64,000 nt of DNA from Tenuifilum sp040752515. GTDB lineage: Bacteria; Bacteroidota; Bacteroidia; Bacteroidales; Tenuifilaceae. The stretch is from positions 57,278 to 121,277 of the forward strand of contig JBFMGQ010000007.1 in NCBI GenBank assembly GCA_040752515.1. Reading direction: 5' to 3'. Below, in pieces: positions 43,368 to 52,128 of the stretch. Each line of letters begins with the position of its first letter. Within the stretch, counting starts at the first letter, position 1. A model generated the notes under the pieces. The model searched no databases, was not told the DNA's origin, and saw nothing but the letters and a program-made list of their open reading frames with translations. The position numbers were made by a program, and so were the translations under genes.

Positions 43368-44540
43368 ATGAAAAGGATAGCAATACTGGGCTCTACCGGA
43401 TCCATAGGCACACAGGCTCTTGATGTTATTAGGGAACATCCCGATATTTTTAGCGTTGAGCTACTGGCAGCTCAGAATAGCTGGGAACTCTTAGTGCGAC
43501 AAGCTGTTGAATTTCAGCCAAATGTGGTTATTATTGCTAATCAAAACCATTATTCCAAAGTAAAGGAGGCGCTATCAAGTCACCCCATTAAGGTTTTTAC
43601 CGGAAAACAGTCCATTATCGAGTCGGTTGTATCGTCTGAAATCGATATGGTGCTTGCAGCAATGGTTGGTTTTGCTGGGCTTGAGCCCACACTTCGTGCA
43701 ATTGAAGCAGGTAAGACCATTGCTTTGGCAAATAAGGAAACGCTTGTAGTTGCCGGCGAGTTAGTAACAAAAAGGGCAATTGAAAACAGAGTCCCAATAA
43801 TTCCTGTCGATTCGGAGCACTCTGCCATTTTTCAATGCCTGGTGGGTGAGCACAGCCCTGTAGAAAAAATTATACTTACCGCATCGGGTGGGCCATTTAG
43901 AAACCATTCCATGGAACAACTCATGCATGTTACCAAAGCCGATGCACTGAATCACCCTAACTGGTGCATGGGGCAAAAAATCACTATCGACTCAGCAAGC
44001 TTGATGAACAAAGGCCTTGAGGTTATTGAAGCCAAGTGGCTTTTTGGCCTAAACCCGGAGCAAATCGAAGTGGTTATTCATCCGCAATCCATTATCCACT
44101 CAATGGTACAGTTTATCGATGGATCAATTAAAGCCCAAATGGGATTACCCGATATGAAATTACCCATTCAATTCGCCTTTACATTTCCCGAAAGGGTTAC
44201 ATCGAGTTTCCCTCGTATGGATTTTAGTAAAAGTCACACACTGACCTTTGAAAAACCCGATACTGCTAGGTTCCCCAGTCTTGCCTTAGCCTTAGAATCG
44301 CTTAAGGCCGGGGGTAATATGCCTTGCGTGCTAAACGCAGCCAACGAGGTGGCTGTTGAAGCATTCCTCAGAGAGCAGATTAGTTTTATGGCAATCCCAA
44401 AGGTTGTTGAGGGTGCCATGCGAGCCATGCCCTTTATTGGACACCCTTCCTTTGCCGATTACATTCAAACCGATTCCGAAACACGAGTTAAATCAGTAGA
44501 ACTTATAAATCAAAATAGCATAAAATGGAGATACTCATAA
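43368..44540 (+). CDS. dxr: 1-deoxy-D-xylulose 5-phosphate reductoisomerase
   Basis: Second step of the MEP isoprenoid pathway (DXP to MEP, NADPH-dependent). NADPH-binding GSTGSIG at residues 8-14, ANKETLVVAGE, PVDSEHSAIFQCL (metal and substrate ligands), TASGGPFR, and GQKITIDSASLMNKGLEVIEA. 390 residues. Its end overlaps the rseP start by 16 bp. Confidence 0.97.
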   Translation: MKRIAILGSTGSIGTQALDVIREHPDIFSVELLAAQNSWELLVRQAVEFQPNVVIIANQNHYSKVKEALSSHPIKVFTGKQSIIESVVSSEIDMVLAAMVGFAGLEPTLRAIEAGKTIALANKETLVVAGELVTKRAIENRVPIIPVDSEHSAIFQCLVGEHSPVEKIILTASGGPFRNHSMEQLMHVTKADALNHPNWCMGQKITIDSASLMNKGLEVIEAKWLFGLNPEQIEVVIHPQSIIHSMVQFIDGSIKAQMGLPDMKLPIQFAFTFPERVTSSFPRMDFSKSHTLTFEKPDTARFPSLALALESLKAGGNMPCVLNAANEVAVEAFLREQISFMAIPKVVEGAMRAMPFIGHPSFADYIQTDSETRVKSVELINQNSIKWRYS

Positions 44541-45844
44541 AAGCCGGCCAATTCTTTTTAAGCCTTTCAATCCTGGTAATTCTTCATGAACTAGGACATT
44601 TCCTTTTTGCCAAGCTCTTTAAAGCCAGAGTCGAAAAGTTTTACCTTTTCTTCAACCCCTGGTTCTCGCTTTTTAGGTTCAAGCGCGGTGAAACCGAATA
44701 CGGTATAGGATGGTTACCCCTTGGTGGCTACGTCAAGATATCGGGAATGATTGATGAGTCCATGGATAAGGAGCAGCTAAAACAACCTCCACAACCCTAT
44801 GAGTTCCGTTCAAAACCCGCCTGGCAACGCTTACTTATCATGATTGGCGGCGTACTTGTCAATGTTGTTCTCGCATTGTTTATCTATAGCGCGGTGCTTT
44901 ATACCTGGGGCGAGGATTACCTCCCCACCAAAAATCTTAAATATGGAGTTACCTGCGATTCCTTAGCCTTAGAGTTAGGTTTCAGGAATGGAGACAAAAT
45001 TCTTTACGTGGGCGGTAAGGAGATTGAAAACTTTCAACAGATTGCCCACGATATTCTACTAAACGAAAATCGTGAGGTTACAGTCTTACGCAATTCCGAT
45101 ACAGTAAAGGTTAACATACCTGAAGACTATCTGGCCAAACTTGTAAAAAGCCCCATAATATTTTTCCCGCGAATACCATTTATAATTGATGATATTAAAG
45201 CGGGAGAACCAGCCGAAAGGGCTGGATTTGCAAAAGGCGATAGGTTACTTGCATTAAATGGCCAACCAGCACTGTTTTTTGATGAGTTCAAATCGGAAAT
45301 GCTGAAAAGTAAAGGGAAAACCGTAAAAGTTACGGTTGACCGCAATGGGAATACCGTTGACCTGACTGTTGATGTTCCTGAAACCGGTATAATAGGGGTT
45401 TATCCTGTTGCCGATTTAGCCAAGTTCTTTGAACTTCGCCATAAGGAGTATTCCTTGCTAAAGTCGATTCCCGCAGGAGTTAAAAAGGGGTTTGCAACCA
45501 TATCGAGTTATTTAAAGCAGCTTAAACTGATTTTTTCACCAAAAACAAAGGCCTACGAGTCGGTTGGTGGTTTCATAACAATTGGTAAAATTTTCCCTTC
45601 AACCTGGGATTGGCAGGCATTCTGGAGTTTAACTGCTTTCCTATCCATTATCCTTGCCATTATGAATATTCTTCCAATCCCAGCACTCGACGGTGGTCAC
45701 GTAATGTTTTTGCTTTACGAGATCATCACAGGTCGAAAGCCCGGCGACAAGTTCCTTGAATATGCTCAGCTGGTCGGTATGGCCATTCTTTTAGCATTGC
45801 TTTTATATGCCAACATTAACGATATTGTTAAACTTTTTAGGTAA
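44525..45844 (+). CDS. rseP: Site-2 protease RseP
   Basis: Intramembrane zinc protease that cuts membrane-bound anti-sigma factors and signal peptides. Active site HELGH at residues 21-25 and the second-site NILPIPALDGGH near 378-389 (N-x2-P-x3-LDGG). Two PDZ domains between them (around residues 130-190 and 215-290). 439 residues, about four membrane segments. Overlap with dxr implies coupled translation. tatA follows after 12 bp. Confidence 0.95.
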   Translation: MEILIKAGQFFLSLSILVILHELGHFLFAKLFKARVEKFYLFFNPWFSLFRFKRGETEYGIGWLPLGGYVKISGMIDESMDKEQLKQPPQPYEFRSKPAWQRLLIMIGGVLVNVVLALFIYSAVLYTWGEDYLPTKNLKYGVTCDSLALELGFRNGDKILYVGGKEIENFQQIAHDILLNENREVTVLRNSDTVKVNIPEDYLAKLVKSPIIFFPRIPFIIDDIKAGEPAERAGFAKGDRLLALNGQPALFFDEFKSEMLKSKGKTVKVTVDRNGNTVDLTVDVPETGIIGVYPVADLAKFFELRHKEYSLLKSIPAGVKKGFATISSYLKQLKLIFSPKTKAYESVGGFITIGKIFPSTWDWQAFWSLTAFLSIILAIMNILPIPALDGGHVMFLLYEIITGRKPGDKFLEYAQLVGMAILLALLLYANINDIVKLFR

Positions 45845-45856
45845 AACTTGCTCAAT

Positions 45857-46027
45857 ATGCTAATACTATTCGTTGGTGGTGGGGAGTTGCTTGTAATTGC
45901 CATTGTAATCCTTGTGATTTTTGGTGCAAGCAAAATACCCTTATTCATGCGTAACCTTGGGAAAGGTGTGGGTGAATTCAAAAAAGGATTAAAAGAGGCC
46001 GAAACCGAAGAGGAAAAAAAGGAGTAG
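45857..46027 (+). CDS. tatA: Twin-arginine translocation protein TatA/E
   Basis: A 56-residue protein, MLILFVGGGELLVIAIVILV then IFGASKIPLFMRNLGKGVGE and an acidic, Lys-rich tail. One membrane helix with FG hinge and amphipathic helix is the TatA/E signature. TatA forms the pore that exports folded proteins with twin-arginine signals. tatC is not in the window. Sits between rseP (12 bp) and the lytic transglycosylase (3 bp), in the same operon. Confidence 0.88.
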   Translation: MLILFVGGGELLVIAIVILVIFGASKIPLFMRNLGKGVGEFKKGLKEAETEEEKKE

Positions 46028-46030
46028 TTT

Positions 46031-47242
46031 ATGCTTGGTGGGTTAAGAGGGTTTCTTTTATCACTTTTTTCATTACTTGTTGTTAACGGTTTCTCAAACC
46101 CCTTAAAGGTTAAAGGGACTCGGGATTATATTCTCTTTACTATTGATGCCATTGATAACCTCCCGGTATTCGCTCCATCAGCTCAACCCGATACGGTTAA
46201 GCAAAAGCCCGACCTTTACTATGAGTGCCAGCTGGCCGAAATTGGCCGAAACTCGCCCATCGATTTCGATTACAACCCCTATGTAAAGCGTTATATCGAT
46301 ATTTTCACCATAGAGCGTCGCGATCAGGTTTCTAAAATGATTGGCTTGGCCGATTATTACTTTCCCCTTTTCGATGAGGTGTTCAGCAAGTACCATTTAC
46401 CCTTGGAGTTAAAGTACCTTGCTGTAGTAGAATCGGCTTTGAATCCTTTGGCGGTTTCGCCATCGGGAGCGGTAGGGCTTTGGCAGTTTAAGATCAATAC
46501 CTCAAAGATGTTCGACCTTCAGGTCAATAACTTTGTTGACGAGCGAATGGATCCCTTAAAGTCGACCGAGGCAGCTGCTCAGTACCTACAATACCTTTTT
46601 CAAACCTTTAACGATTGGAATTTGGCCTTGGCAGCGTATAACGTTGGTCCAGGTCCGATTAGGAATGCCATTGAACGAGCCAACGGTGAAAAAAATTTCT
46701 GGAAGCTTTACCCTTTATTACCCGAGTCGGCCCAAAACTATTTACCTGCTTTTATAGCTGCCGCTTACGTGATGAGAAATTACCGCGAGCATGGTATTAT
46801 GCCCACTCCCGTTTCCATACCTTTAAGTAAAACCGATACGGTATGGGTGAATAAACCCCTCGATCTCAATCTTACGGCTAAAGCCATTGATTTGGATATA
46901 AGCGTTTTACGTTTTCTTAATCCAACCTACCGTTACGACTACATTCCTGAAAGCCCAAACCCTCAGGTACTCCGTTTGCCCACCGATAAAACTGGTTTAT
47001 TTATCCGAAAGTCAAAGGAACTTTACCTGAACACTACCAAACCCAGGGCATTACCTGTTTTTTCAGCTGATAGCTCATTAACCCGAACGATTTATACGGT
47101 TAAGAATGGCGATAGCCTGCACAAGCTTGCTATACAATTTGGCTGTACGCTCAATGATATTTACAAGTGGAATCCAGGATTGGATAGTACCATTGCGGTG
47201 GGGCAAAACATTATTGTTTGGGTTAACCCCAAAAAGTTCTGA
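46031..47242 (+). CDS. Membrane-bound lytic transglycosylase with LysM (MltD-like)
   Basis: 403 residues. Signal peptide MLGGLRGFLLSLFSLLVVNGFS, a helical SLT domain with the catalytic Glu in AVVESALNPLAVSPSGAVGLWQF near residues 132-154, YNVGPGPIRNAI, then a C-terminal LysM domain (IYTVKNGDSLHKLAIQFGC to GQNIIVWV). Cleaves the glycan strand to give anhydro-muropeptides. Last gene of the M23-dxr-rseP-tatA operon. Confidence 0.9.
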   Translation: MLGGLRGFLLSLFSLLVVNGFSNPLKVKGTRDYILFTIDAIDNLPVFAPSAQPDTVKQKPDLYYECQLAEIGRNSPIDFDYNPYVKRYIDIFTIERRDQVSKMIGLADYYFPLFDEVFSKYHLPLELKYLAVVESALNPLAVSPSGAVGLWQFKINTSKMFDLQVNNFVDERMDPLKSTEAAAQYLQYLFQTFNDWNLALAAYNVGPGPIRNAIERANGEKNFWKLYPLLPESAQNYLPAFIAAAYVMRNYREHGIMPTPVSIPLSKTDTVWVNKPLDLNLTAKAIDLDISVLRFLNPTYRYDYIPESPNPQVLRLPTDKTGLFIRKSKELYLNTTKPRALPVFSADSSLTRTIYTVKNGDSLHKLAIQFGCTLNDIYKWNPGLDSTIAVGQNIIVWVNPKKF

Positions 47243-47309
47243 TTAGGGTTAGCGCATTGCAATAAAAATCATTATTAAGCGTTAAAGTTGAAACCTAATA
47301 TTTAAAGGC

Positions 47310-48305
47310 ATGAAAAATAAGTTTATAGTTCTACTGGCTGCAGTGGTTGTAGTAAGCCCTTCGTGCAAAAAGGGAAGCAAAGGTGAACGTACGTTGTTGC
47401 CCAATGTAACAGGGAATGCCCATGAACTGGTTGTTGTCCTGCCCAAGGCACTCCATAACGATTCTATCGGCCATTGCTACAGCAATATTTTAACCGAGGA
47501 TGTCCCATTCCTGCCCCAAAGAGAGCCGCGTTTCGATATGATAATGATACCCCCCGAGGCTTTTACCGATATTTTTAAGTCGCATCGCAATATAATTTTC
47601 AACGATGTAGTTAAAGGCGCAAAGGAGCCAAAGATGTCGTTGAAAAGAGATGTTTGGGCTGCGCCTCAAACCATTTTGTACATTTCAGGTCCTAGCTACC
47701 AGTCTATTCAGGACTTGCTTGTAAAGGAACGCAATAATATTGTAAACATTTTTGAGCAGGCTGAACGCGACAGGGTTATACAAAATGCAATTACCTACGA
47801 GGAAAAGCCCATAAGGGAAACGCTTGAAAACAAGTATGGTGTATCAATGTATTTTCCCAAGGGTTACCGGTTGAACTTCGATCACGACACTATTGCATGG
47901 ATATCGTATGAAACACCTCTTACCAGCCAAGGCGTTATCCTTTACACATTCCCTTACACCGAAAAAAACACCTTTACGGTGGATTACCTTTTAAAGAAAC
48001 GCAACGAGTTTGTAAAAACCATTGGTGGCCCAACAAAGGGCTCCTACATGACTACCAGCAGCTTTATTGTTCCACAACTCACTGATATGATGTACAAGAA
48101 CCGTTATTACGGAGTTATGCGTGGTTTATGGGATGTTTATAAACATCCCATGGGTGGGCCTTTCATAAGCCATATTACCGTAGATGAACAACGCCAAAGG
48201 GTTATAGTTGCTGAGGCTTATGTTTATGCTCCATCTAAGGAGAAACGCAATTATCTTCGACAGGTAGAAGCATTACTCTATACGATGGAGATCGTCAAAA
48301 AGTAA
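47310..48305 (+). CDS. DUF4837 family lipoprotein
   Basis: 331 residues. Signal peptide with VVVSPSC lipobox (Cys19). Family features: LPNVTGNAHELVVVLPK, LPQREPRFDMIMIPPEAFTDIFKSHRNIIF, and YMTTSSFIVPQLTDMMYKNRYYGVMRGLWD. Function unknown. Restricted to Bacteroidota as far as known. Confidence 0.85.
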   Translation: MKNKFIVLLAAVVVVSPSCKKGSKGERTLLPNVTGNAHELVVVLPKALHNDSIGHCYSNILTEDVPFLPQREPRFDMIMIPPEAFTDIFKSHRNIIFNDVVKGAKEPKMSLKRDVWAAPQTILYISGPSYQSIQDLLVKERNNIVNIFEQAERDRVIQNAITYEEKPIRETLENKYGVSMYFPKGYRLNFDHDTIAWISYETPLTSQGVILYTFPYTEKNTFTVDYLLKKRNEFVKTIGGPTKGSYMTTSSFIVPQLTDMMYKNRYYGVMRGLWDVYKHPMGGPFISHITVDEQRQRVIVAEAYVYAPSKEKRNYLRQVEALLYTMEIVKK

Positions 48306-48345
48306 AAAACACCTTATTTGAAAGTACACTGATGATTTTGATTTG

Positions 48346-48371
48346 AAAGGGGTGCTTTTTAGCACCCCTTT
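48346..48371. terminator. Hairpin between convergent genes
   Basis: Perfect 11-bp stem AAAGGGGTGCT / AGCACCCCTTT with TTTT loop, 40 bp after the DUF4837 stop and 16 bp before the next gene's stop. Weak U-tract on both strands, so a shared bidirectional terminator is likely. Confidence 0.7.
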
Positions 48372-48387
48372 GCTGTGTGAAGGATTT

Positions 48388-49230
48388 TTATTGAATAGCC
48401 TTATCAACCAGTTCGTCAACAAAAGCTTTGATCGTTCTTGAGTCGGTTGCGCCGTAAAAATCGTAAAAGTATTCTATCAAGTACTTCTTGATATCGTCCT
48501 TGCCCATTTTTTGCTTTACTAGTATAGGAATAATGGTCATAAACTCATTGGTAACTGTTTCCTTGTCAATAAATGCAAGATTAAACTTGGTAATTTCCTC
48601 GCTGGTTTTGGTGTTCTTCTCGTACAAGTAAACGGCTACCGATGGAATTTCATTTTGAGTTATTACTCCGGCGTTCGTATTTACCAGCTTATCGCGCTCA
48701 ATGAAAAGGGTTGAGTTTTCATAACCTAACTTTTTTGATACCGGATTATTATTAACCCTATAGTAAAATACGATGAATTTGTTCTCGTCAATGGCGTATG
48801 CTTGCGGATTAACGGGAATATCAACCTTATCGCCTAGTACTGTAAACTTATCGTTACCAAAGTATGAGCGGAGATCGCTGACAGCGGTCTCGTCGGGGCG
48901 ATAGCGTTCCGACATTAAGCTTCGCCTTTTGGTGGGAACAGCAATATCCTTAACCAGGGCCGATAGCTGAATGGTTTCAGGAGCAGGTGGCTCATGCAGT
49001 TTAATCATGTATCGTCCCATGTTTTGCCCTATGGAAATCACATATGAGTCGAACGAGTCGAATGTAACCCTATCGGAGGGCTGGAGAACATCACCGGCTT
49101 TGAGCTCAGTACCTGTTTTGTTATTGGTTACCTTGCCATTTATGCGGGTAACAATGAACGATTCCTGTGCCTGCATATTTAGGGATATGGCAAGCATCAG
49201 TATTCCTAAAAGTTGAACTACTGGTTTCAT
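48388..49230 (-). CDS. Secreted protein, unknown function (FecR-like N-terminal segment)
   Basis: 280 residues. Signal peptide MKPVVQLLGILMLAISLNMQAQ. The first 60 mature residues (VTRINGKVTNNKTGTELKAGDVLQPSDRVTFDSFDSYVISI) look like the beta-rich FecR-type fold. The rest has no recognised family. A TAACTTTG box (49269-49276, minus strand) lies about 40 bp upstream of the ATG and may be its promoter. Confidence 0.65.
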   Translation of the reverse strand: MKPVVQLLGILMLAISLNMQAQESFIVTRINGKVTNNKTGTELKAGDVLQPSDRVTFDSFDSYVISIGQNMGRYMIKLHEPPAPETIQLSALVKDIAVPTKRRSLMSERYRPDETAVSDLRSYFGNDKFTVLGDKVDIPVNPQAYAIDENKFIVFYYRVNNNPVSKKLGYENSTLFIERDKLVNTNAGVITQNEIPSVAVYLYEKNTKTSEEITKFNLAFIDKETVTNEFMTIIPILVKQKMGKDDIKKYLIEYFYDFYGATDSRTIKAFVDELVDKAIQ

Positions 49231-49353
49231 GGCTTACTTTTTTTAGTTTTTATTTTCAAATAATATACCAAAGTTACATTTTTCATCCTATTAGTTAATA
49301 GCTTTTGGCGATAACAAGAGTATTATTTTTAGGTTAAACCTTTCCTTTTGCTA

Positions 49354-49689
49354 TTATCGGGTCTTTCCCTTTTTTTGGGGATTGACAAGGTCGTAGGAAT
49401 GATCAATCCATTCCAGTATTAATTTATCGGGTATTGAACCATCTATGTTAACTGTGTTCCAGTGGCGTTTATTCATATGGTAGCCAGGTTGCACTGCCAA
49501 AAATTTCTCGCGCAACTCTATGGCTAGTTCAGGGTCGCATTTCAGGTTAAGTTGAGTATCACCGCTAAGGTTCACCATGGCAAAAATTTTCCCGTTCACC
49601 TTAAAAACCAGTGTGTCGTCGTCGAATGGAAAACTCTCGGTAACGTTTGGCTTTGCAATGCAATACTCTCGTATTAGTTCAATATTCAT
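49354..49689 (-). CDS. MmcQ/YjbR-family DNA-binding-like protein
   Basis: 111 residues with the family pattern: IREYCIAKPNVTESFPFDDDTLVFKVNGKIFAMV near the N-terminus, LKCDPELAIELREKF, and GYHMNKRHWNTVNIDGSIP. Members fold as a double-wing (CyaY-like) domain. Role undetermined. Start ATG 49689. Confidence 0.85.
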   Translation of the reverse strand: MNIELIREYCIAKPNVTESFPFDDDTLVFKVNGKIFAMVNLSGDTQLNLKCDPELAIELREKFLAVQPGYHMNKRHWNTVNIDGSIPDKLILEWIDHSYDLVNPQKKGKTR

Positions 49690-49719
49690 CTGTTAGCTGT
49701 TGATTTGTATTCGGATATG

Positions 49720-49892
49720 TTTAACCCAAATCCGTCAATTGAAAAAACCAATTGACGAATCGACTAACAAAATCTATTCATTCCGAAAGTTCGGATTGAA
49801 AGATTTTGATAAGTCGGGGTTACCTCCGATAAGTCAATAGAAACAAGGTATTTAAATATTTTTTATGTTTCTATTGACTAATCTCGGTTTAA
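49720..49892. repeat. Three-hairpin dispersed repeat, copy B (173 bp)
   Basis: Second copy of the element at 42230-42401, same orientation. H1 stem GTCAATTG / CAATTGAC (loop AAAAAAC), H2 CAAAATCT/AGATTTTG around ATTCCGAAAGTTCGGAT, H3 GTCAATAGAAACA with complement around an AT-rich loop. Some differences fall in loops. Ends TTTAACCC and CGGTTTAA. Confidence 0.85.
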
Positions 49893-49943
49893 TAAGTTCA
49901 ACTGCAATTACAAACATCTAAAATATAAACTTCAAAAAACAGC

Positions 49944-50333
49944 TTATAGTGTTGGGTAAAACGCATCCTCAATGTGCTCAATTTCAGGGGGTAAACCCTG
50001 GCTGATGACAACTGAAACGATATCGAACCGAACATCGCAGTTAAGGTTGTACCGTTGAACATACTCATCGGCCGCTTCCACTATTAATTTTTGTTTCTTC
50101 CGCCTTACCGATTCCTTTGGTTCTTCCCAATAAATGCTGCTTCGGGTTTTAACCTCAACTACCACAAGGGTATCGTCTTGCTTAGCTACCAAATCGAGTT
50201 CCTTGTGGCCGTAGTGCCAATTCCTGTGTAAAATCTTATAACCCTTTGCAGCCAAGTAGTTAGCTGCAATTTCTTCGCCCATACTACCTAAATCCTTGTT
50301 GCCCCCAATTTTTTCTACCATTCTATGAAACAA
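49944..50333 (-). CDS. YraN family endonuclease-like protein (UPF0102)
   Basis: 129 residues. Restriction-endonuclease-like core: GEEIAANYLAAKGYKILHRNW, then ELDLVAKQDDTLVVVEVKTRSS, with E-x-D-L and E-V-K in the PD-(D/E)xK arrangement. Function in vivo unknown; recombination or nuclease role suspected. ATG 50333; Met5 is an alternative start. Confidence 0.87.
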   Translation of the reverse strand: MFHRMVEKIGGNKDLGSMGEEIAANYLAAKGYKILHRNWHYGHKELDLVAKQDDTLVVVEVKTRSSIYWEEPKESVRRKKQKLIVEAADEYVQRYNLNCDVRFDIVSVVISQGLPPEIEHIEDAFYPTL

Positions 50334-50381
50334 TTTTAAACAAATATCGATATAAAAATTTGTTGATTAGTTCATTTTTCC

Positions 50382-51017
50382 TTGCGGATTATTTGCTACA
50401 TAGTATTCTTTGTGCTATTAACCACAAACGCTTATTCAAAGGTAGGCGGTTTTGAGGGGAAAATCAATATTATTCGCGAGGGTGCATACGACACCATTCT
50501 GGTAGAGGTTTACATTAAGGGCGAGTATGTCCGCGTAAACGAGTTTGATAAAGGGAATAAGCTTATTAGGTCGTACTTTGCCAATGTAGCTCAGGGGAAC
50601 ACGTTCTTAGTGTCGTTCAGCAGGAGGATGTACTCCAAGATCAAGGTTGAATATTCTCCCATGCAATCGAAGGTGGAAATTATTAAATCAGAGAATTATA
50701 TTGATATTGACGGTAACAGGTGCTACCAGTGGAGGGTTAAAAACCCAGCGGGTCAAACCGAAACCACATACTGGGTAGCCCCCATTCAATACGATATTGT
50801 TCCAAAACTTTGCAGGGCTTTGGCCAATTCGGGGTCGGCAATCGAGGAAATGGTAAGCATACCCCATGCCGAAGGGGTTATGCCTTTAATGGTTGTTGAC
50901 CGAACCCGGTTCCGTAAAGTGAGGAGCTGTATACGGGTAGTAAATGTAAAACCTATGCAAGTCTCGCAAAGCGTATTTGCTATCCCATCGGGCTTTAATG
51001 AACTTATATCAAGTTAA
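50382..51017 (+). CDS. Secreted protein, DUF4412-like
   Basis: 211 residues. The only in-frame start is TTG 50382, giving the signal peptide (M)RIICYIVFFVLLTTNAYS. The mature part is beta-rich (FEGKINIIREGAYDTILVEVYIKGEYVRVNEF) and resembles periplasmic DUF4412-type proteins, with weak support. Its 3' end overlaps the convergent carboxypeptidase gene by 9 bp. Confidence 0.6.
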   Translation: MRIICYIVFFVLLTTNAYSKVGGFEGKINIIREGAYDTILVEVYIKGEYVRVNEFDKGNKLIRSYFANVAQGNTFLVSFSRRMYSKIKVEYSPMQSKVEIIKSENYIDIDGNRCYQWRVKNPAGQTETTYWVAPIQYDIVPKLCRALANSGSAIEEMVSIPHAEGVMPLMVVDRTRFRKVRSCIRVVNVKPMQVSQSVFAIPSGFNELISS

Positions 51018-51932
51018 ATTCTTGTAAAAAGCAACTTTGGCACCCTCGTCGGTTACCTTTATCTCAACAGTTCTACCAATAATTAATGGAAGGTTTGGCT
51101 CGGCGTGTCCGGCAGGGAAGCCAAAGCAAACAGGGATACGGTATTCCTTTACCGCACTGTAAATAATTTCGTAGGCGTCGGAGCCAAAAGGTTCGGTATT
51201 ATCTTTAATTTCAGAAAAGTGCCCTACAATAAGTCCTGCTATGGCTTTGAGTTTACCCGAACGTTTTAGCTGCATCATCATGCGGTCAATATGGTATAGG
51301 TACTCATCAACATCCTCAATGAATAGTATGCGGCCACTATACGACATATCGCTGGTTGTACCGCTGAGTGTTGAAAGAATGGAGAGGTTTCCGCCAATTA
51401 GAACTCCAGTGGCATGACCGGGGAGGTTTAAGGGATGATGTTTGATATCGTAGTAGAGCGATTCGCCCTTTAATGCGCTAACCAGAGCCAAAGTCGATTG
51501 ATTTCCCTGAACAGAATCGGGGAAATTGATGGGCATGGTGGCATGCATCGTTTCAATACCAAACCACCCGCTAATAAGGCTGTGCAGGGCTGTAATATCG
51601 CTGTAGCCTATTATCCATTTAGGATTTTGCTGTAACTTGCGGAGGTTAAGCAAATCCAGAATCCTTATTGTTCCGTATCCACCGCGTGCGCAAAGTATTG
51701 CTTTAACCAAAGGGTCATCAATCATTTCCATCAGGTCTTGAGCCCTTTCACCATCGGTACCAGCAAACTGATAGTGCTTGGAGAATAGGTGGGGCGCAGT
51801 TTTAACCAAAAATCCCTGTGACGTTAAAAAGCGTATTGCCGGCTGTAACTCCTGGCGCGATATATATCGGGCAGGGGCTACAATCCCAATTGTATCGCCT
51901 GGTTGGAGGTATGGGGGAGTTATGTTTTCCAT
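51009..51932 (-). CDS. LD-carboxypeptidase (S66 family)
   Basis: Cytoplasmic peptidoglycan recycling enzyme that trims tetrapeptide to tripeptide. 307 residues. ARGGYGTIRIL near residues 88-98, the nucleophile Ser in IGYSDITAL near 113-121, the Glu in FIEDVDEYLYHIDRM, and the His in FGFPAGHAEPNLPLIIG complete the Ser-Glu-His triad. Start ATG 51932. Confidence 0.9.
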   Translation of the reverse strand: MENITPPYLQPGDTIGIVAPARYISRQELQPAIRFLTSQGFLVKTAPHLFSKHYQFAGTDGERAQDLMEMIDDPLVKAILCARGGYGTIRILDLLNLRKLQQNPKWIIGYSDITALHSLISGWFGIETMHATMPINFPDSVQGNQSTLALVSALKGESLYYDIKHHPLNLPGHATGVLIGGNLSILSTLSGTTSDMSYSGRILFIEDVDEYLYHIDRMMMQLKRSGKLKAIAGLIVGHFSEIKDNTEPFGSDAYEIIYSAVKEYRIPVCFGFPAGHAEPNLPLIIGRTVEIKVTDEGAKVAFYKNLT

Positions 51933-52052
51933 GCACCAGCTTTGAAAATGGACTTTAAAGTTAGATTATTTTTTTGAAATTATTTTCATTTGCATGGTTT
52001 TGGTTTTCTAATTCAGCTTGGATTACTTGTCGGTTCTTTAAATAAAATCAAT

Positions 52053-52060
52053 TAGATTTG
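52053..52060 (+). promoter_or_regulatory. Putative -7 box of metG
   Basis: TAGATTTG fits TAnnTTTG; predicted start near 52067, 60-nt leader to the metG ATG. -33 element not convincing. Confidence 0.4.
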
Positions 52061-52128
52061 TGGCTACAAAAAAGTTAAAATTTAGCTTGTTGCCATTTTT
52101 ATAATCGTAAGTTATAATTTATAAATAA

